Notes: generated by a model from the sequence alone, not told the origin. DNA of 64,000 nt from Rhodopseudomonas palustris (GCF_034479375.1 NZ_CP140155.1:806001-870000), one strand, 5' to 3'. Shown: positions 18,071 through 28,518, numbered from the stretch's first letter. Numbers and translations: made by a program.

Positions 18071-19258
18071 CTAGGGTTCGCCGACCGGCGCGCCGAGGGC
18101 CTCCCGATCGGCGGATTTCGCCGCGGACTTCGACGGGCGGTTCTGCGATCGGGCGCGGAAGGCGTTGACGGCGTGCAGCGCCTTGTCCGACAGGATCGCC
18201 GCCTTGCCCAGTAGCGTGCGTCCGCCGGCGAACGATTGCAGGGTGACCTGCTGGTTGGCGAAGCGATGCTTGTAGTCTTCGTCGCCGCACAGGAAATCGA
18301 TGGTCGTCGCGCCGTGATCGATCGACCAACGGATGTAGTCGAACAGCAGGATGTTGCCGGGCGAACTGCGTTCGAACGCGGCGTCGTAGGTGGTGACATA
18401 GGCCATCATGGTGTCGTGCTGCATCAGGTTCACCGTCATCGCGACGATCACGCCGTCGCGCTCCAGCACGAACACGTGCAGCAGCTTCTTGTCGGCGAGC
18501 ACCTGCGCCAGCGCTTCCAGCATCGGCGAACCGGCATCGAACAGCGGCGCGACCAGCCCGTTGCGGGCGCACCATGCGCGCTTGAGCTCCGCGCAACGCT
18601 GCAATGCGGGCCCGAGCGGCTCGTCCGGCGACATCAGCCGGAATTCGACCTTGGCGTTCTCCGCCAGACTCTTGAGGCCGCGGCGATAGTTGCGCCGCGC
18701 ATTGCCCGAATGCGAATCGAACCAGGCCTGGCTGTTGCTCCACGGGCCGACCACGCGCAGGCTGGTGGCCTGCCGGTGATGGGGCCGCAGCGCGACGCCG
18801 CCTCCGTCGGTCCGTGCGGTCAGCGTGTTCACGACCGCCGCCGGCAGCACATGGCCGAGATACGCGGCGTCGAAACCGCCCTGCTGATCGAGATAGTCCC
18901 ACATCCGCTGCACCACCGCCGGGTCGACGCCCGGACGCAGCAGCGCGTCGCAATAGTCGGAGTAGTCCTTGGCGGCCCATTCCAGCACGCGGACGCCGTA
19001 CCAGCGGCAGGTCGCCAGCGGCAGCACCGCGACGAGCGTGTCGTGTCGCCACGCCAGTACGATCGACAATTCGCGGCGCTTGCGGTCGGGCACCGCATTC
19101 CACCACGCGGCGGTCCAGTCATGGCTCTGAAACACCAACGCGCCGGCGTCGTGCCACAGCATTTCCCACAGCGGGCCGATCTCGCGCAGCCGTTCGGCGG
19201 TCCGGACGATCTCCAGACGCTCGCCGTCGGCACCCGCCGCGCCGGCATTGCTGATCAT
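18071..19258 (-). CDS. CelD/FemAB-like GNAT acyltransferase
   Basis: A 395-residue cytoplasmic protein. It reads [20 protein letters not shown] early, [20 protein letters not shown] in the middle, and [20 protein letters not shown] with [20 protein letters not shown] late, the pattern of the BcsL/CelD (Acetyltransf_6) branch of the GNAT/FemAB fold. These enzymes acylate exopolysaccharide or cell-envelope precursors. No polysaccharide gene adjoins it except perhaps the methyltransferase at 16368. The start at 19258 (MISNAGAAG) is preferred over the longer frame running to 19906. Confidence 0.8.
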   Translation of the reverse strand: MISNAGAAGADGERLEIVRTAERLREIGPLWEMLWHDAGALVFQSHDWTAAWWNAVPDRKRRELSIVLAWRHDTLVAVLPLATCRWYGVRVLEWAAKDYSDYCDALLRPGVDPAVVQRMWDYLDQQGGFDAAYLGHVLPAAVVNTLTARTDGGGVALRPHHRQATSLRVVGPWSNSQAWFDSHSGNARRNYRRGLKSLAENAKVEFRLMSPDEPLGPALQRCAELKRAWCARNGLVAPLFDAGSPMLEALAQVLADKKLLHVFVLERDGVIVAMTVNLMQHDTMMAYVTTYDAAFERSSPGNILLFDYIRWSIDHGATTIDFLCGDEDYKHRFANQQVTLQSFAGGRTLLGKAAILSDKALHAVNAFRARSQNRPSKSAAKSADREALGAPVGEP

Positions 19259-19362
19259 ATGGAACTCCAGTGGTCTATCGATTCCGATGCACGCGACCGG
19301 GGCGCGGCGTCGATGATATAACCGCTGCGAGCGCCTTTCGCCGTCGGCATCGGGCGATAGAG

Positions 19363-19878
19363 TTAACCCGTCTCTGCGGTGCGAACCATGTAGCGGGCGT
19401 CCACCCCGTAGCTCGCGAGTTTCCGGGCCAGAGCGTGATTTTCCATCACCTCGAACCGCTGGCTGCGCCAGAACGGGACCGATCCGTTGACGGCGACGAG
19501 CGAGATGGTGTCCAGCCCCACCGCGACGGCATGTCGCAGCAGCAGCGCAACCAGCGCCGCGCCGGCGCCGTTGCCGCGGCCGTGCGGCAGCAACGCGACG
19601 TCGTGGATGTAGTAGGTCGAGGCCGGCGAGGGCAGGCTGCCGAGCAGCGTGTCGAGCGCGGGCGGCTCGGCGATCCGCCACGGATGGCTGACGACGTAGC
19701 CGCCGATGCCGTCGCGCTCGCGATCCAGCACGTAGCAGCCGGTGGGATAGAGCGCGAGACGCTCGGCGAAGATCGCGGCGTCTTCCGGAAAGGCGACGTG
19801 GACCTGTGCGGCGATGGCATTCACCGCGGCGAGATCGGCGGCGGTCATCTGGCGCCAGAGAGTAGCGGCGGTCGTCAT
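19363..19878 (-). CDS. GNAT-family N-acetyltransferase
   Basis: A 171-residue single-domain GNAT. The acetyl-CoA loop is in VALLPHGRGNGAGAALVALL (Q/R-x-x-G-x-G/A pattern), preceded by the strand GCYVLDRERDGIGGYVVSHP and followed by GLDTISLVAVNGSVPFWRSQ. The acceptor is unknown. It stands alone, followed by an intergenic repeat on its 5' side. Confidence 0.85.
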   Translation of the reverse strand: MTTAATLWRQMTAADLAAVNAIAAQVHVAFPEDAAIFAERLALYPTGCYVLDRERDGIGGYVVSHPWRIAEPPALDTLLGSLPSPASTYYIHDVALLPHGRGNGAGAALVALLLRHAVAVGLDTISLVAVNGSVPFWRSQRFEVMENHALARKLASYGVDARYMVRTAETG

Positions 19879-19900
19879 GGCAGCGCCCCGCCTCTACGTT

Positions 19901-20049
19901 CGTCATTCCGGGATGCGCCCGCAGGGCGCAGACCCGGAATCCATATCCCCTGACGGATGCGGAGGAACACCGTGGGCGAGGATGTCATGTCCACGAGAGT
20001 CGAGGGGTTATGGATTCCGGGTTCGCGCTGCGCGCGCCCCGGAATGACG
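19901..20049. repeat. CGTCATTCCGGGG palindromic repeat, copy 2
   Basis: CGTCATTCCGGG at 19901 and CCCCGGAATGACG ending 20049 bound the element; inner arms ACCCGGAATCCAT and ATGGATTCCGGGT pair. Confidence 0.85.
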
Positions 20050-20128
20050 GGGAGGGGACGTGCGTGAACCAAGGGGTCGTATCGTGGCGAGACGACTTTC
20101 GTATGTGGGAATGCGCCATCGCGGCGAA

Positions 20129-20875
20129 CTACTTCTGATCCTTGTAGGGCGGCCGCGGGATGTTCTTGTGGGCGGCGCGCAGCGCGGCGGACCAGCGGGA
20201 GCGCAGATCGTGGAAATATGGTTCGCCTGCTTCGATGCGGTGGTTGAGGTCGGCGTCGCAGACGTCGGTGCGGACCACCAGCACGTCGATCGGCAGGCCG
20301 ACGCCGAGATTGGAGCGCATCGTCGAATCCATCGAGATCAGGCTGGTCTTCAGCGCCTCGTAGAGTTCGACGTCGTAGGTGATCGCGCGGTCGAGCACCG
20401 GCTTGCCGTATTTGTGCTCGCCGATCTGCAGATAGGGCGTGTCGATGGTGCATTCGATGAAATTGCCGGCCGGGTAGATCATGAACAGGCGCATCCGCTC
20501 GCCCTTGATCTGGCCGCCGAACAGGAACGACACCTCGTAATTGATCTCCTCGGCCTTCAGCGCCTGCGCCTCGGTGGCGTTGACGTGACGGATCACCCGG
20601 CCGATCCGCTGCGCCGCCTGAAACATCGTCGGCGAGTCGAGCAGCGTTTCGCGTTCGCCGGTCTCCGGATCTTCGAGGCCTTCGGTCAGCGTCGACAGCA
20701 CCGACTGGCTGATCGACAGGTTGCCGGCGCTCGCCACCGCCATGATCCGGTCGCCGGGCCGGTTGAAGACGTGCAGCTTGCGGAAGGTCGAGATGTTGTC
20801 GAGCCCGGCATTGGTCCGCGTGTCGGCGACCATCACCAGGCCGTCCTGGACCAGCACTCCGCAGCAATAGGTCAT
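20129..20875 (-). CDS. Anbu: ancestral-beta-subunit proteasome-like peptidase
   Basis: A 248-residue N-terminal-nucleophile hydrolase of the proteasome fold. With the start at 20875 the protein begins MTYCCG, so removing Met exposes Thr1; Asp17 (VADTRTNAG) and a Lys in FRKLHVF complete the Anbu active-site pattern. A GAGG motif five bases upstream supports this start over the ATG at 20896. GERETLLDSPTMFQAAQRIG and YGKPVLDRAITYD are typical of the family. Anbu is usually encoded with transglutaminase, alpha-E and circularly permuted ATP-grasp genes; those lie at 23594-27097 on the same strand, separated by a chemoreceptor gene. Confidence 0.92.
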   Translation of the reverse strand: MTYCCGVLVQDGLVMVADTRTNAGLDNISTFRKLHVFNRPGDRIMAVASAGNLSISQSVLSTLTEGLEDPETGERETLLDSPTMFQAAQRIGRVIRHVNATEAQALKAEEINYEVSFLFGGQIKGERMRLFMIYPAGNFIECTIDTPYLQIGEHKYGKPVLDRAITYDVELYEALKTSLISMDSTMRSNLGVGLPIDVLVVRTDVCDADLNHRIEAGEPYFHDLRSRWSAALRAAHKNIPRPPYKDQK

Positions 20876-21279
20876 CTCGTCCTCGATCTGCGCCATCAAG
20901 CCATGTGGGAGCTTCGATGAAGAAGCTTCGGGTTGCGCGGACCGAATCGCCGCGGCTCAGCCCGAACAGGAATCAGCTCAAGCGGCTGCGGACCGGTCAA
21001 GCGCCTGCGGCGGAACACTAGTCAATTTCGTCGTCCCGTCTACCCCTCCTCATTGCATGGCACAGCCGGAAATCCAATCCATCGTCGCGTTCGTGACAGA
21101 AGAGCAGGGCGCAGCAACCCGAGTCGGTCTCCGGCATCGTCGTCTGACTGTCGGTGGGGAGCGCCAAGCGCGGGCCGCAAGTCTGCGTTCGTATTGTTAC
21201 GTGGCCCCAAATTAATGGATCGTTGTATCCCGCCACAGCTAGTCGGTTTGCAGCCAATTCAGGCATCTGGAGATTCGAA
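20876..21279. other. 404-base divergent spacer between Anbu and the chemoreceptor
   Basis: No gene is convincing here. It should contain both promoters. AT-richer sequence around 21195-21225 (TTGTTACG, CCAAATTAATGG) may include the chemoreceptor promoter, but no box pair meets consensus. Confidence 0.45.
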
Positions 21280-23475
21280 ATGGCGACGTTCTCTTTCAAG
21301 GCGATGCGATCAGTCCAACTGAAGATCGCATTGATCTCGGGAGCTTGCCTCGTTGGTACCAGCATTGCCCTGATCGGCTACAGCCTGTTGTCCGCGCGCA
21401 GTACGATGGAGTACGTCGGCACCGAAGTGTCGCATCTGGTCGATAAGCAATCCAAAGAGAGCTTGCTGAACCGAGCTGCCACCGAGGCCAATGTGATCAA
21501 GTCCGAACTGGAACTCGGACTTGATGCGGCGCGCACCATGGCGCAGTCATTTGCCGTCCTTGCCGGCAGCAAAACCGCGGCCACTCCGATCGAGTCGCGC
21601 CGCGCGCAGTTGAATGCGGTGCTGCGCGGCGTCCTCGAACTCAACCCTGCATTCAACGGCACCTACTCGGCGTGGGAACCCAACGGCCTCGACCGCAATG
21701 ATGCCTCGTTCAAGGGGCGCAAGGATCTCGGATCCGACGACACCGGGCGTTTTCTGCCGTACTGGACCCGCGACTCCAAGGGCTCGATCGCGGTTCAGCC
21801 GTTGGTGGAGTATGACAGCGCCGAGCGGCATCCCAATGGGCTGGTGAAGGGCGCCTGGTACATCGACCCGAGCGCGACCGGCAAAGAGAACATCCTCGGC
21901 CCGCTGCCCTACATCGTCCAGGGCCGTCAGGTTTTCCTTGCCACCATGTCGGTGCCGGTCATGATCGACGGCAAGTTCCATGGGGTCGCCGGAGCCGACT
22001 ACAATCTCGATTTCGTGCAGAAGCTGGCCCTGCAAATCAACGGTTCGGTCTTCGAAGGCAAAGGCAAGGTCACGATCATCAACGATACCGGACTGACCGT
22101 CGCCAACAGCGCCGGAGTGGAATTTATCGGCCGGAGCGCCGGCACGTCGGATTCACGCTGGACAGACGCCATGGCCAGCATCCGCGCCGGGAAGGCCATC
22201 GTGCAGGACGACCCGCAATCAGCCAATGTCGATGTCTATTCCCCGATCCGGATTGGCCGCACCGGCGCCGCATGGGCCGTGGTGATTTCGGTGCCGCGTG
22301 CCGTGGTGATGGCCGGCGTTCGGCAACTCGACGAAACGCTGGCGTCACGTGCGGCAGCCACTATCTACTGGCAGCTCGGCGTTGGCTTGGTGATCATCGC
22401 GATCGCGATCTTCCTGATCACCTTGGCGGCCGCCAGCATCGCGCGTCCCACCAAGCGATGCGCTGAATTCGCCAATGGAATCGCGAAGGGCGACTTCGAG
22501 CAGAAGCTGGAAATCGAGCAGGCCGACGAGGTCGGCGTTCTCGCCGGCGCCCTGCGCGGGATGCAGGACGATCTCAAGCGCAGCATCGCGCAGCGTGTCG
22601 AGGATCAGGCCACTGCGGATGCACTGCGCCGCGAAACAATGCAGAAGCTGGCCAATGATTTCGAAGGCGCGGTGGGCGAAATCGTCGAAACCGTGTCGTC
22701 GTCATCGACCGAACTGGAAGCGTCCGCCAGCACGCTGACCGCGACCGCCGTACGCTCCCAAGAACTGGCCACGACGGTGGCGGCGGCCTCCGAGGAGGCT
22801 TCCACCAATGTGCAATCGGTGGCTTCGGCGACCGAGGAAATGGCATCGTCGGTCACCGAGATCAGCCGCCAGGTGCAGGAATCCGCACGGATCGCGGGCG
22901 AGGCGGTGGACCAGGCCAGGACCACGAATGATCGCGTCGGCGAGTTGTCGCAGGCCGCCGGCCGGATCGGCGCGGTGGTCGAACTGATCAATTCCATCGC
23001 CGGCCAGACCAACCTGCTAGCGCTGAACGCCACAATCGAAGCGGCGCGCGCCGGCGAGGCTGGCCGCGGCTTCGCGGTGGTGGCTTCCGAGGTCAAGGCG
23101 CTGGCCGAGCAGACCGCCAAGGCGACTGGCGAAATCAGCCAGCAGATCTCCAGCATCCAGACCGCGACCCAGGGTTCGGTTGCGGCCATCAAGGAGATCA
23201 GCAGCACCATCAACCGGATGTCGGAGATTTCATCGACCATTGCCTCGGCGGTGGAAGAGCAGGGCGCCGCGACCCTGGAGATCTCCCGCAATGTGCAACA
23301 GGCCGCGCAGGGCACCCAGCAGGTTTCATCCAACATTACCGACGTGGAGCGCGGCGCCAGCGAAACCGGTTCGGCCTCGTCCGAGGTACTGTCGGCGGCG
23401 CAGTCGCTGTCTCGCGATAGCAATCGGCTGAGGATGGAAGTCGGCAAGTTCCTGACCTCGGTGCGTGCGGCATAG
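21280..23475 (+). CDS. Methyl-accepting chemotaxis protein with periplasmic dCache domain
   Basis: A 731-residue transmembrane chemoreceptor: TM1 (about 13-35), a periplasmic double-Cache ligand domain (about 50-350; [39 protein letters not shown]), TM2 (about 364-388), HAMP (about 389-440) and a cytoplasmic signalling domain with the conserved tip [20 protein letters not shown]. The C-terminus lacks an obvious CheR-tethering pentapeptide. The start at 21280 has GGAG seven bases upstream. dCache_1 domains often bind amino acids, polyamines or organic acids. It lies, inverted, inside the Anbu gene cluster. Confidence 0.95.
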   Translation: MATFSFKAMRSVQLKIALISGACLVGTSIALIGYSLLSARSTMEYVGTEVSHLVDKQSKESLLNRAATEANVIKSELELGLDAARTMAQSFAVLAGSKTAATPIESRRAQLNAVLRGVLELNPAFNGTYSAWEPNGLDRNDASFKGRKDLGSDDTGRFLPYWTRDSKGSIAVQPLVEYDSAERHPNGLVKGAWYIDPSATGKENILGPLPYIVQGRQVFLATMSVPVMIDGKFHGVAGADYNLDFVQKLALQINGSVFEGKGKVTIINDTGLTVANSAGVEFIGRSAGTSDSRWTDAMASIRAGKAIVQDDPQSANVDVYSPIRIGRTGAAWAVVISVPRAVVMAGVRQLDETLASRAAATIYWQLGVGLVIIAIAIFLITLAAASIARPTKRCAEFANGIAKGDFEQKLEIEQADEVGVLAGALRGMQDDLKRSIAQRVEDQATADALRRETMQKLANDFEGAVGEIVETVSSSSTELEASASTLTATAVRSQELATTVAAASEEASTNVQSVASATEEMASSVTEISRQVQESARIAGEAVDQARTTNDRVGELSQAAGRIGAVVELINSIAGQTNLLALNATIEAARAGEAGRGFAVVASEVKALAEQTAKATGEISQQISSIQTATQGSVAAIKEISSTINRMSEISSTIASAVEEQGAATLEISRNVQQAAQGTQQVSSNITDVERGASETGSASSEVLSAAQSLSRDSNRLRMEVGKFLTSVRAA

Positions 23476-23593
23476 CGCGCGCACGCCGTCGCCGGCCCGG
23501 CCTCTCGGTTTTCCGGGGCGAGCGCTCATAGCTGCGCGCGTCCGGGAATGCCGCTCACTTTGACAACGCACGAGTTCGGCTCGCCGGTGCCCG

Positions 23594-24427
23594 CTACGAC
23601 TGGCTCTGCGACTGGCCGTGCCGGCCGGCCTGATCGACTTTGACCGCGACTGTCAGCGTCTCGAGCCCGCCGCCATAGCGGGTGCCGCGCACCGGGGCGG
23701 CGCCGAGATAATCCAGCCCGATCGCGACGCGGACATGGGCGTCGGTCGAGCAGATGCTGTTGGCGGGATCGAAGCCGACCCAGCCGAGCGCCGGGACATA
23801 GGCCTCCGCCCAGGCATGGCCCGCCTGCTGATGCACCTCGCCGTCGGCGCGCAGGAAATGGCCGGCGACGAACCGTGCGGGGACGCCGCTGGCGCGCGCG
23901 CAGGCGATGAACACATGCGCGTAATCCTGACAGACGCCGCGGCGCAGCGTGAAGGCTTCCGCCGCGGTGGTGCCGGAATTGGTGGGATCGCCGTCGAACG
24001 TCATATGGTCGTTCATCCGCGTCATCAGCGCGTGCAGGAAGCTGATGACGTCGCCCTCGGCGCCGCCGATGTCGCGGGTGAAGGCGGCCATCGCCGGACT
24101 GAGTTCGGTCAGCTCGGTCGAGCGCAGGAACAGTTGCGGCGGAAACCGCTCGTCGGTGCCGCGCATCACGCCGCCGGTGTCGATGGTCTCGATCAGCCCT
24201 TCCGCGGTGATGGTGAGGTCCTCGGTCGCGCCGATCGTCAGCACGTGGGTGGCGTTGCCGAACGCATCGTAGTGCATGTCGAGCCGGACATCGGCCGAGA
24301 CGTCGATCTGCCAGTCGGCGACATACTGGCCGTCATGGCTGCCGGGCGTCAGCCGCAGCACCTGGATCACGCCGGTGGCGGCGGGCTCGTAGCGATAGGT
24401 CGTGGTGTGGGAAATTCGCAGGCGCAT
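23594..24427 (-). CDS. Transglutaminase-like protein of the Anbu cluster
   Basis: A 277-residue protein with an N-terminal beta domain (MRLRISHTTTYRYEPAATG) and a transglutaminase-like core. The papain-type triad is visible: Cys166 (RRGVCQDYAHV), His204 (AGHAWAEAY) and Asp220 (GWVGFDPAN). In the conserved cluster it is thought to be a peptidase or amidase/ligase acting with the ATP-grasp and alpha-E proteins on a peptide substrate. It lies downstream of the alpha-E gene on the same strand. Confidence 0.92.
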   Translation of the reverse strand: MRLRISHTTTYRYEPAATGVIQVLRLTPGSHDGQYVADWQIDVSADVRLDMHYDAFGNATHVLTIGATEDLTITAEGLIETIDTGGVMRGTDERFPPQLFLRSTELTELSPAMAAFTRDIGGAEGDVISFLHALMTRMNDHMTFDGDPTNSGTTAAEAFTLRRGVCQDYAHVFIACARASGVPARFVAGHFLRADGEVHQQAGHAWAEAYVPALGWVGFDPANSICSTDAHVRVAIGLDYLGAAPVRGTRYGGGLETLTVAVKVDQAGRHGQSQSQS

Positions 24428-24578
24428 GGGTCGGCATTCCGGTCGTCGCGGCGCGGTGGCGCGGCGGACTATATCAGGCTCGGGCGCGAGGACGCGTCGT
24501 CAATCGCCGTTGTTCGCGGATTTGTCGCGTCCGCATGATTTCGCCCGGAAACCCGGATTTGCGTGGCTGTACCATGCT

Positions 24579-25523
24579 TTAGATCAGGTATTGCTTGGCG
24601 ACGATCTCACCGAGGCGGCTGTTGTCGGCGAGGAACTCCTGGATGAATTCGTGCACGCCGCGCTGGAAGATGTCTTCCATCTCGGAATGTTCGAGCCGGT
24701 TGCGGATGCCGCGGGCGTGGCGCTGCGCCGGACCCTGGCGGCCATAGGCGACGCCGATCTGGTCGAGGTTGCGCACCAGATTGCCGTAGCAGGAGGCGAG
24801 CGAGCGCGGCAGCGAGTCGTTGAGGATCAAGAGATCCGCGATCAGCCACGGCTTCAGCGTCTGGCGATACACCCAGTGATAGGCGGTGAGCGCCGACACC
24901 GAGCGCAGGATCGACGACCATTGATAGTAATCGAGCGGGCCGCCGACATGTTCCTGCTCGGGCAGCAGCAGATGATATTTGACGTCGAGAATCCGTGCGG
25001 TGTTGTCGGCGCGTTCGAGGTGAACGCCGAGCCGGGAGAACCAGTAGGCGTCGTTGCGCAGCATGGTGCGGTAGGCCGAGCCGTCGAACCGCAGCGAGGT
25101 CTCCTGCACGAAGCGCAGGAAGCCGGTGAGCTGCTCGCGGGTCTTGGTGCCCTTGCTCCAGTTTTCCTGCAGCTCGATCCAGGCGCTGTTGATGGTCGCC
25201 CACATCTCGCCGGTCAGCGCGGTGCGGACCGAGCGCGCATTCAGCCGCGCGGCCTCGATGCAACTGCGGATCGACGACGGGTTGGTGGCGGCGAACGACA
25301 GAAACTCGACCACATTGGTCTCGTTGGCCTCGTCGTAGTGCTTGTAGAAACTGCCGGCGACGCCGGCGGTCAGCAGTGCCGAATCCCACTCGTTGCCCTG
25401 GCCGGAATAGGTGTTCGGCAAAGCGGTGACGCGCAGCGTCGCGTCGATGGTCCGCGCCAGATACTCCGCGCGTTCGACGTAGCGGGCGAGCCAGAACAGG
25501 TTTTCAGCGGTACGCGACAGCAT
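24579..25523 (-). CDS. Alpha-E domain protein
   Basis: A 314-residue all-helical protein starting MLSRTAENLFWLARYVERAE, the signature of the alpha-E (DUF403) family. SALTAYHWVYRQTLKPWLIA and LHLERADNTARILDVKYH-like segments are typical. Its partner families (circularly permuted ATP-grasp, transglutaminase) adjoin it. No enzymatic role has been shown; it is predicted to work with the ATP-grasp enzyme in peptide synthesis. The ATG at 25523 is preferred; the longer frame starts inside the neighbouring repeat. Confidence 0.92.
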   Translation of the reverse strand: MLSRTAENLFWLARYVERAEYLARTIDATLRVTALPNTYSGQGNEWDSALLTAGVAGSFYKHYDEANETNVVEFLSFAATNPSSIRSCIEAARLNARSVRTALTGEMWATINSAWIELQENWSKGTKTREQLTGFLRFVQETSLRFDGSAYRTMLRNDAYWFSRLGVHLERADNTARILDVKYHLLLPEQEHVGGPLDYYQWSSILRSVSALTAYHWVYRQTLKPWLIADLLILNDSLPRSLASCYGNLVRNLDQIGVAYGRQGPAQRHARGIRNRLEHSEMEDIFQRGVHEFIQEFLADNSRLGEIVAKQYLI

Positions 25524-25534
25524 GGTTTCTTTTC

Positions 25535-25639
25535 CTCCCTCCCCCCTTGCGGGGGAGGGTCGGGGTGGGGGGTGGCAACAAGCGAGGCTTCCGTTGTGGA
25601 CCCCCACCCCCGACCCCTCCCCACAAGGGGGAGGGGGGC
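25535..25639. repeat. Palindromic repeat between the alpha-E and ATP-grasp genes
   Basis: CCCTCCCCCCTTGCGGGGGAGGG-type and CGGGGTGGGGG blocks at the left are mirrored by CCCCCACCCCCG and CCACAAGGGGGAGGGGG at the right, making a long C/G-rich hairpin in the 155-base operon spacer. Confidence 0.75.
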
Positions 25640-25678
25640 AGGCAGCGGTCGTTGAAGCGGTGAGCGACTTCGGCGAGC

Positions 25679-27097
25679 TTACTCATCCAGCACCCACGTG
25701 TCCTTGGTGCCGCCGCCCTGGCTGGAGTTCACCACCAGCGAGCCTTCCTTCAGCGCGACGCGGGTGAGGCCGCCGGGGACGATGGTGACACGGTCGCGGC
25801 CGGTCAGCACGAACGGGCGCAGATCGACGTGGCGCGGTGCGAGGCCGGCTTCGGTGCAGGTCGGGCAGGTCGACAGCGCCAGCGTCGGCTGCGCGATGAA
25901 GCCTTCCGGCTCGCGCTTCAGCTTGTCGCGGAACGCCTCGATCGTCGCCTTGGTGGCGGCCGGGCCGATCAGCATGCCGTAGCCGCCGGAGCCGTGGACT
26001 TCCTTGACCACCAGTTCGGACAGATGATCGAGCACGTAAGCGAGGTCGGCCGGCTCCCGGCAGCGCCAGGTCGGCACGTTCTTCAGGATCGGCTCTTCGC
26101 CGAGATAGAACTTCACGATGTCCGGCATGTAGCTGTAGACCGCCTTGTCGTCGGCGATGCCGGTTCCGACCGCATTGGCCAGCGTGACGTTGCCGGCGCG
26201 GTAGGCCGACATCAGCCCGGGCACGCCCAGCGCGGAATCCGGGCGGAAGGTCAGGGGGTCGAGGAAGTCGTCGTCGACCCGGCGATAGATCACGTCGACC
26301 CGTTTCAGGCCCTCGGTGGTGCGCATGAACACCTCGTCGTTCTTGACGACGAGATCGCGGCCCTCGACCAGCTCGACGCCGAGCTTGTCGGCCAGAAACG
26401 AGTGTTCGTAGTAGGCCGAATTGTAGACGCCGGGTGTCATCAGCGCGACGGTCGGTTCCGACGAGGAATGCGCCGGCGCCACCGAACGCAGCGCCGTCAG
26501 CAGCTCGTCCGGATAGCGCTCGACCGGCGCGATGCGGTGCCGCGCGAACAGGTCCGGAAACAGCCGCATCATGACTTCGCGGTTTTCCAGCATGTAGGAC
26601 ACGCCGGACGGCGTCCGGGCGTTGTCTTCGAGCACGTAGAAATTCTCGTCGTCGACCCGGACGATGTCGATCCCGGCGATGTGGACGTAGACGTCGTGCG
26701 GCACCGCCTGGCCGTTCATTTCCGGCCGGAACACCGGGTTCTGAAAGATCAGGTCGTCGGGAATGATGCCGGCGCGCAGAATGTCGCGGCCGTGATAGAT
26801 GTCCCGCAGAAACATGTTGAGGGCGCGGACACGCTGCTTCAGGCCGAGTTCCATCAGCGCCCATTCGCGCCCGGACAGGATGCGCGGGATGACGTCGAAC
26901 GGGATCAGCCGCTCCTGCGCCTCGGCGTCGCCATAGACCGCGAAGGTGATGCCGATCCGGCGGAACAGCAGCTCGGCTTCCTGACGCCGATGGGTGAGAG
27001 ACTCGGGCGGCGTCTCGCTCAGCCAGCGGGATAATTCCTGATAGGCCTGACGAAGCTCGCCGCCGGGGCCGTTCATTTCATCGAACGCAACTGCCAT
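25679..27097 (-). CDS. Circularly permuted ATP-grasp protein
   Basis: A 472-residue protein with MAVAFDEMNGPGGELRQAYQ at the start chosen here. ATP-grasp-type segments include FYVLEDNARTPSGVSYMLEN, VVKEVHGSGGYGMLIGP and the C-terminal NSSQGGGTKDTW. The circularly permuted type 2 ATP-grasp family is predicted to form amide bonds between amino acids or peptides using ATP. It is upstream of the alpha-E and transglutaminase genes and would be first in the operon. The frame extends to 27298, but that upstream sequence is unlike the family. Confidence 0.92.
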   Translation of the reverse strand: MAVAFDEMNGPGGELRQAYQELSRWLSETPPESLTHRRQEAELLFRRIGITFAVYGDAEAQERLIPFDVIPRILSGREWALMELGLKQRVRALNMFLRDIYHGRDILRAGIIPDDLIFQNPVFRPEMNGQAVPHDVYVHIAGIDIVRVDDENFYVLEDNARTPSGVSYMLENREVMMRLFPDLFARHRIAPVERYPDELLTALRSVAPAHSSSEPTVALMTPGVYNSAYYEHSFLADKLGVELVEGRDLVVKNDEVFMRTTEGLKRVDVIYRRVDDDFLDPLTFRPDSALGVPGLMSAYRAGNVTLANAVGTGIADDKAVYSYMPDIVKFYLGEEPILKNVPTWRCREPADLAYVLDHLSELVVKEVHGSGGYGMLIGPAATKATIEAFRDKLKREPEGFIAQPTLALSTCPTCTEAGLAPRHVDLRPFVLTGRDRVTIVPGGLTRVALKEGSLVVNSSQGGGTKDTWVLDE

Positions 27098-27306
27098 GTC
27101 GCCAAATTGATTCCAGAGGTGTTCGCGCCAGAGTGCAGCACGGAACAGGATGGTAGCAAGGGCCGGACCAGCGCGATATGGATGGAGTGGACCGATTTCT
27201 CGCGCCGGTCCATGATGCTGCCCGGAAAACGGCGAAGCGCTGCACATTAAAGCGTCAGTCGGTAAGATCAGACGGTCCGGGCACGGCCGGGAGGACAAGG
27301 AAAGTC

Positions 27307-28044
27307 ATGAGCGACATCGTCACGGCGGGTATCCTGGTGATTGGCGACGAGATCCTGTCCGGCCGCACCAAGGACAAGAACATCGGCTTCATCGCTGAAT
27401 ACCTTACCAATATCGCCATCGACCTGCGCGAAGTGCGGGTTGTCGCCGACGACGAGGAGGCGATCGTCGAGGCGCTGGACGCGCTGCGCGGCAGCTACAC
27501 CTATGTGTTTACGACCGGCGGAATCGGCCCGACCCATGACGACATCACCGCCGACTGCGTGGCGAAGGCGTTCGGCGTCGGCATCGGCTATCACCCCGAG
27601 GTGCTGGCGAGGTTCCGCGAACGATTCTCCGAAGCGGAACTGAACGAGGCTCGGTTGCGGATGGCGCGGATTCCCGACGGCGCCGAACTGATCCAGAGCG
27701 CCACCATCATCGCCCCGGGATTCAAGATCGGCAATGTCATCGTGATGGCCGGGGTGCCGTCGATCATGCAGGCGATGATGGACATCGTCGCGCCGAAATT
27801 GAAGTCCGGAGTGAAGATGCTGTCCGAATCGGTGCAGGCCAATGCGCGCGAAGGCGACATCGGCGGACCGTTGCGGGAGATCGCCGCGGCTCATCCGGAG
27901 ACGATGATCGGCAGCTACCCGTTCCTCGACGAGGGACGCAAACCGAATACGAATCTGGTGGTCCGCTCGCGCGACGCCGAAAAATTGCAGCAGGCGATGA
28001 GCGCGGTGAAGCGGATGTTGGCGGAATTGCACGCGACCGAATAA
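27307..28044 (+). CDS. Stand-alone CinA N-terminal (molybdopterin-binding-like) domain protein
   Basis: A 245-residue protein with the MoaB/Mog-like fold of the CinA N-terminus: [30 protein letters not shown] and [20 protein letters not shown]. In full CinA proteins this COG1058 domain acts on ADP-ribose or FAD-type dinucleotides; here the C-terminal nicotinamide-nucleotide amidase domain is absent. The ATG at 27307 is preceded by GGAGGACAAGG. It begins a likely three-gene unit with the thioesterase and gpt (18-base gap, then overlap). Confidence 0.88.
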   Translation: MSDIVTAGILVIGDEILSGRTKDKNIGFIAEYLTNIAIDLREVRVVADDEEAIVEALDALRGSYTYVFTTGGIGPTHDDITADCVAKAFGVGIGYHPEVLARFRERFSEAELNEARLRMARIPDGAELIQSATIIAPGFKIGNVIVMAGVPSIMQAMMDIVAPKLKSGVKMLSESVQANAREGDIGGPLREIAAAHPETMIGSYPFLDEGRKPNTNLVVRSRDAEKLQQAMSAVKRMLAELHATE

Positions 28045-28062
28045 TTTCAGCACGGAGGGAGT

Positions 28063-28518
28063 ATGAACAGCGACTCGGTGTTCTGGAAGATCGCAGACGG
28101 ACGATTGCCGCCGCCGCCCTGCGCCACCACCCTGGGAATCGAATTTCTCCGCGTCACCCCCGAATCCGGCAACATCGAAGTGAAATTCGAGGCGACGCCG
28201 GCGTTTCTCAATCTCGCCGGCCACGTGCAGGGCGGCTTTCTCGCCGCGATGCTCGACGACACGATGGGGCCGGCGCTGGTTGCGACGCTCGACCCCGACG
28301 AGTTCGCGCCGACCGTCAATCTCAATGTGCAATTCCATCGCCCCGCACGGGTCGGGATGTTGAAAGGCGTCGGCCGCGTGCTATTGCGGGGCAGGGAAGT
28401 CTGCCAGCTCAGCGGCGAATTGCTGCAGGACGACAGGGTCGTGGCGACCGGCACCGCGACCGCGGTGATCCGCAGGATGACGGAGACGGCATGGACAGCG
28501 GCTTCGAGGCCGGCATAG
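28063..28518 (+). CDS. PaaI-like hotdog thioesterase
   Basis: A 151-residue acyl-CoA thioesterase of the hotdog fold, with the PaaI-type signature [19 protein letters not shown] and [15 protein letters not shown]. It hydrolyses a CoA thioester, identity unknown. GGAGGGAG just upstream of the ATG is a good ribosome-binding site. The 3' end overlaps gpt by 28 bases, so the two are translated together. Confidence 0.88.
   Translation: MNSDSVFWKIADGRLPPPPCATTLGIEFLRVTPESGNIEVKFEATPAFLNLAGHVQGGFLAAMLDDTMGPALVATLDPDEFAPTVNLNVQFHRPARVGMLKGVGRVLLRGREVCQLSGELLQDDRVVATGTATAVIRRMTETAWTAASRPA

Noticed and set aside
17193..19106. Single 637-codon frame suggesting a fusion of an SDR with the upstream gene
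   Set aside because: Only its C-terminal 253 codons are SDR. The upstream part is a wrong-frame reading of the CelD/FemAB-like gene, which has its own frame with real motifs.
18071..19906. 611-codon frame suggesting a CelD-like protein fused to a longer N-terminus
   Set aside because: The upstream third is a wrong-frame shadow of the GNAT gene at 19363-19878; the motif-bearing protein starts at 19258.
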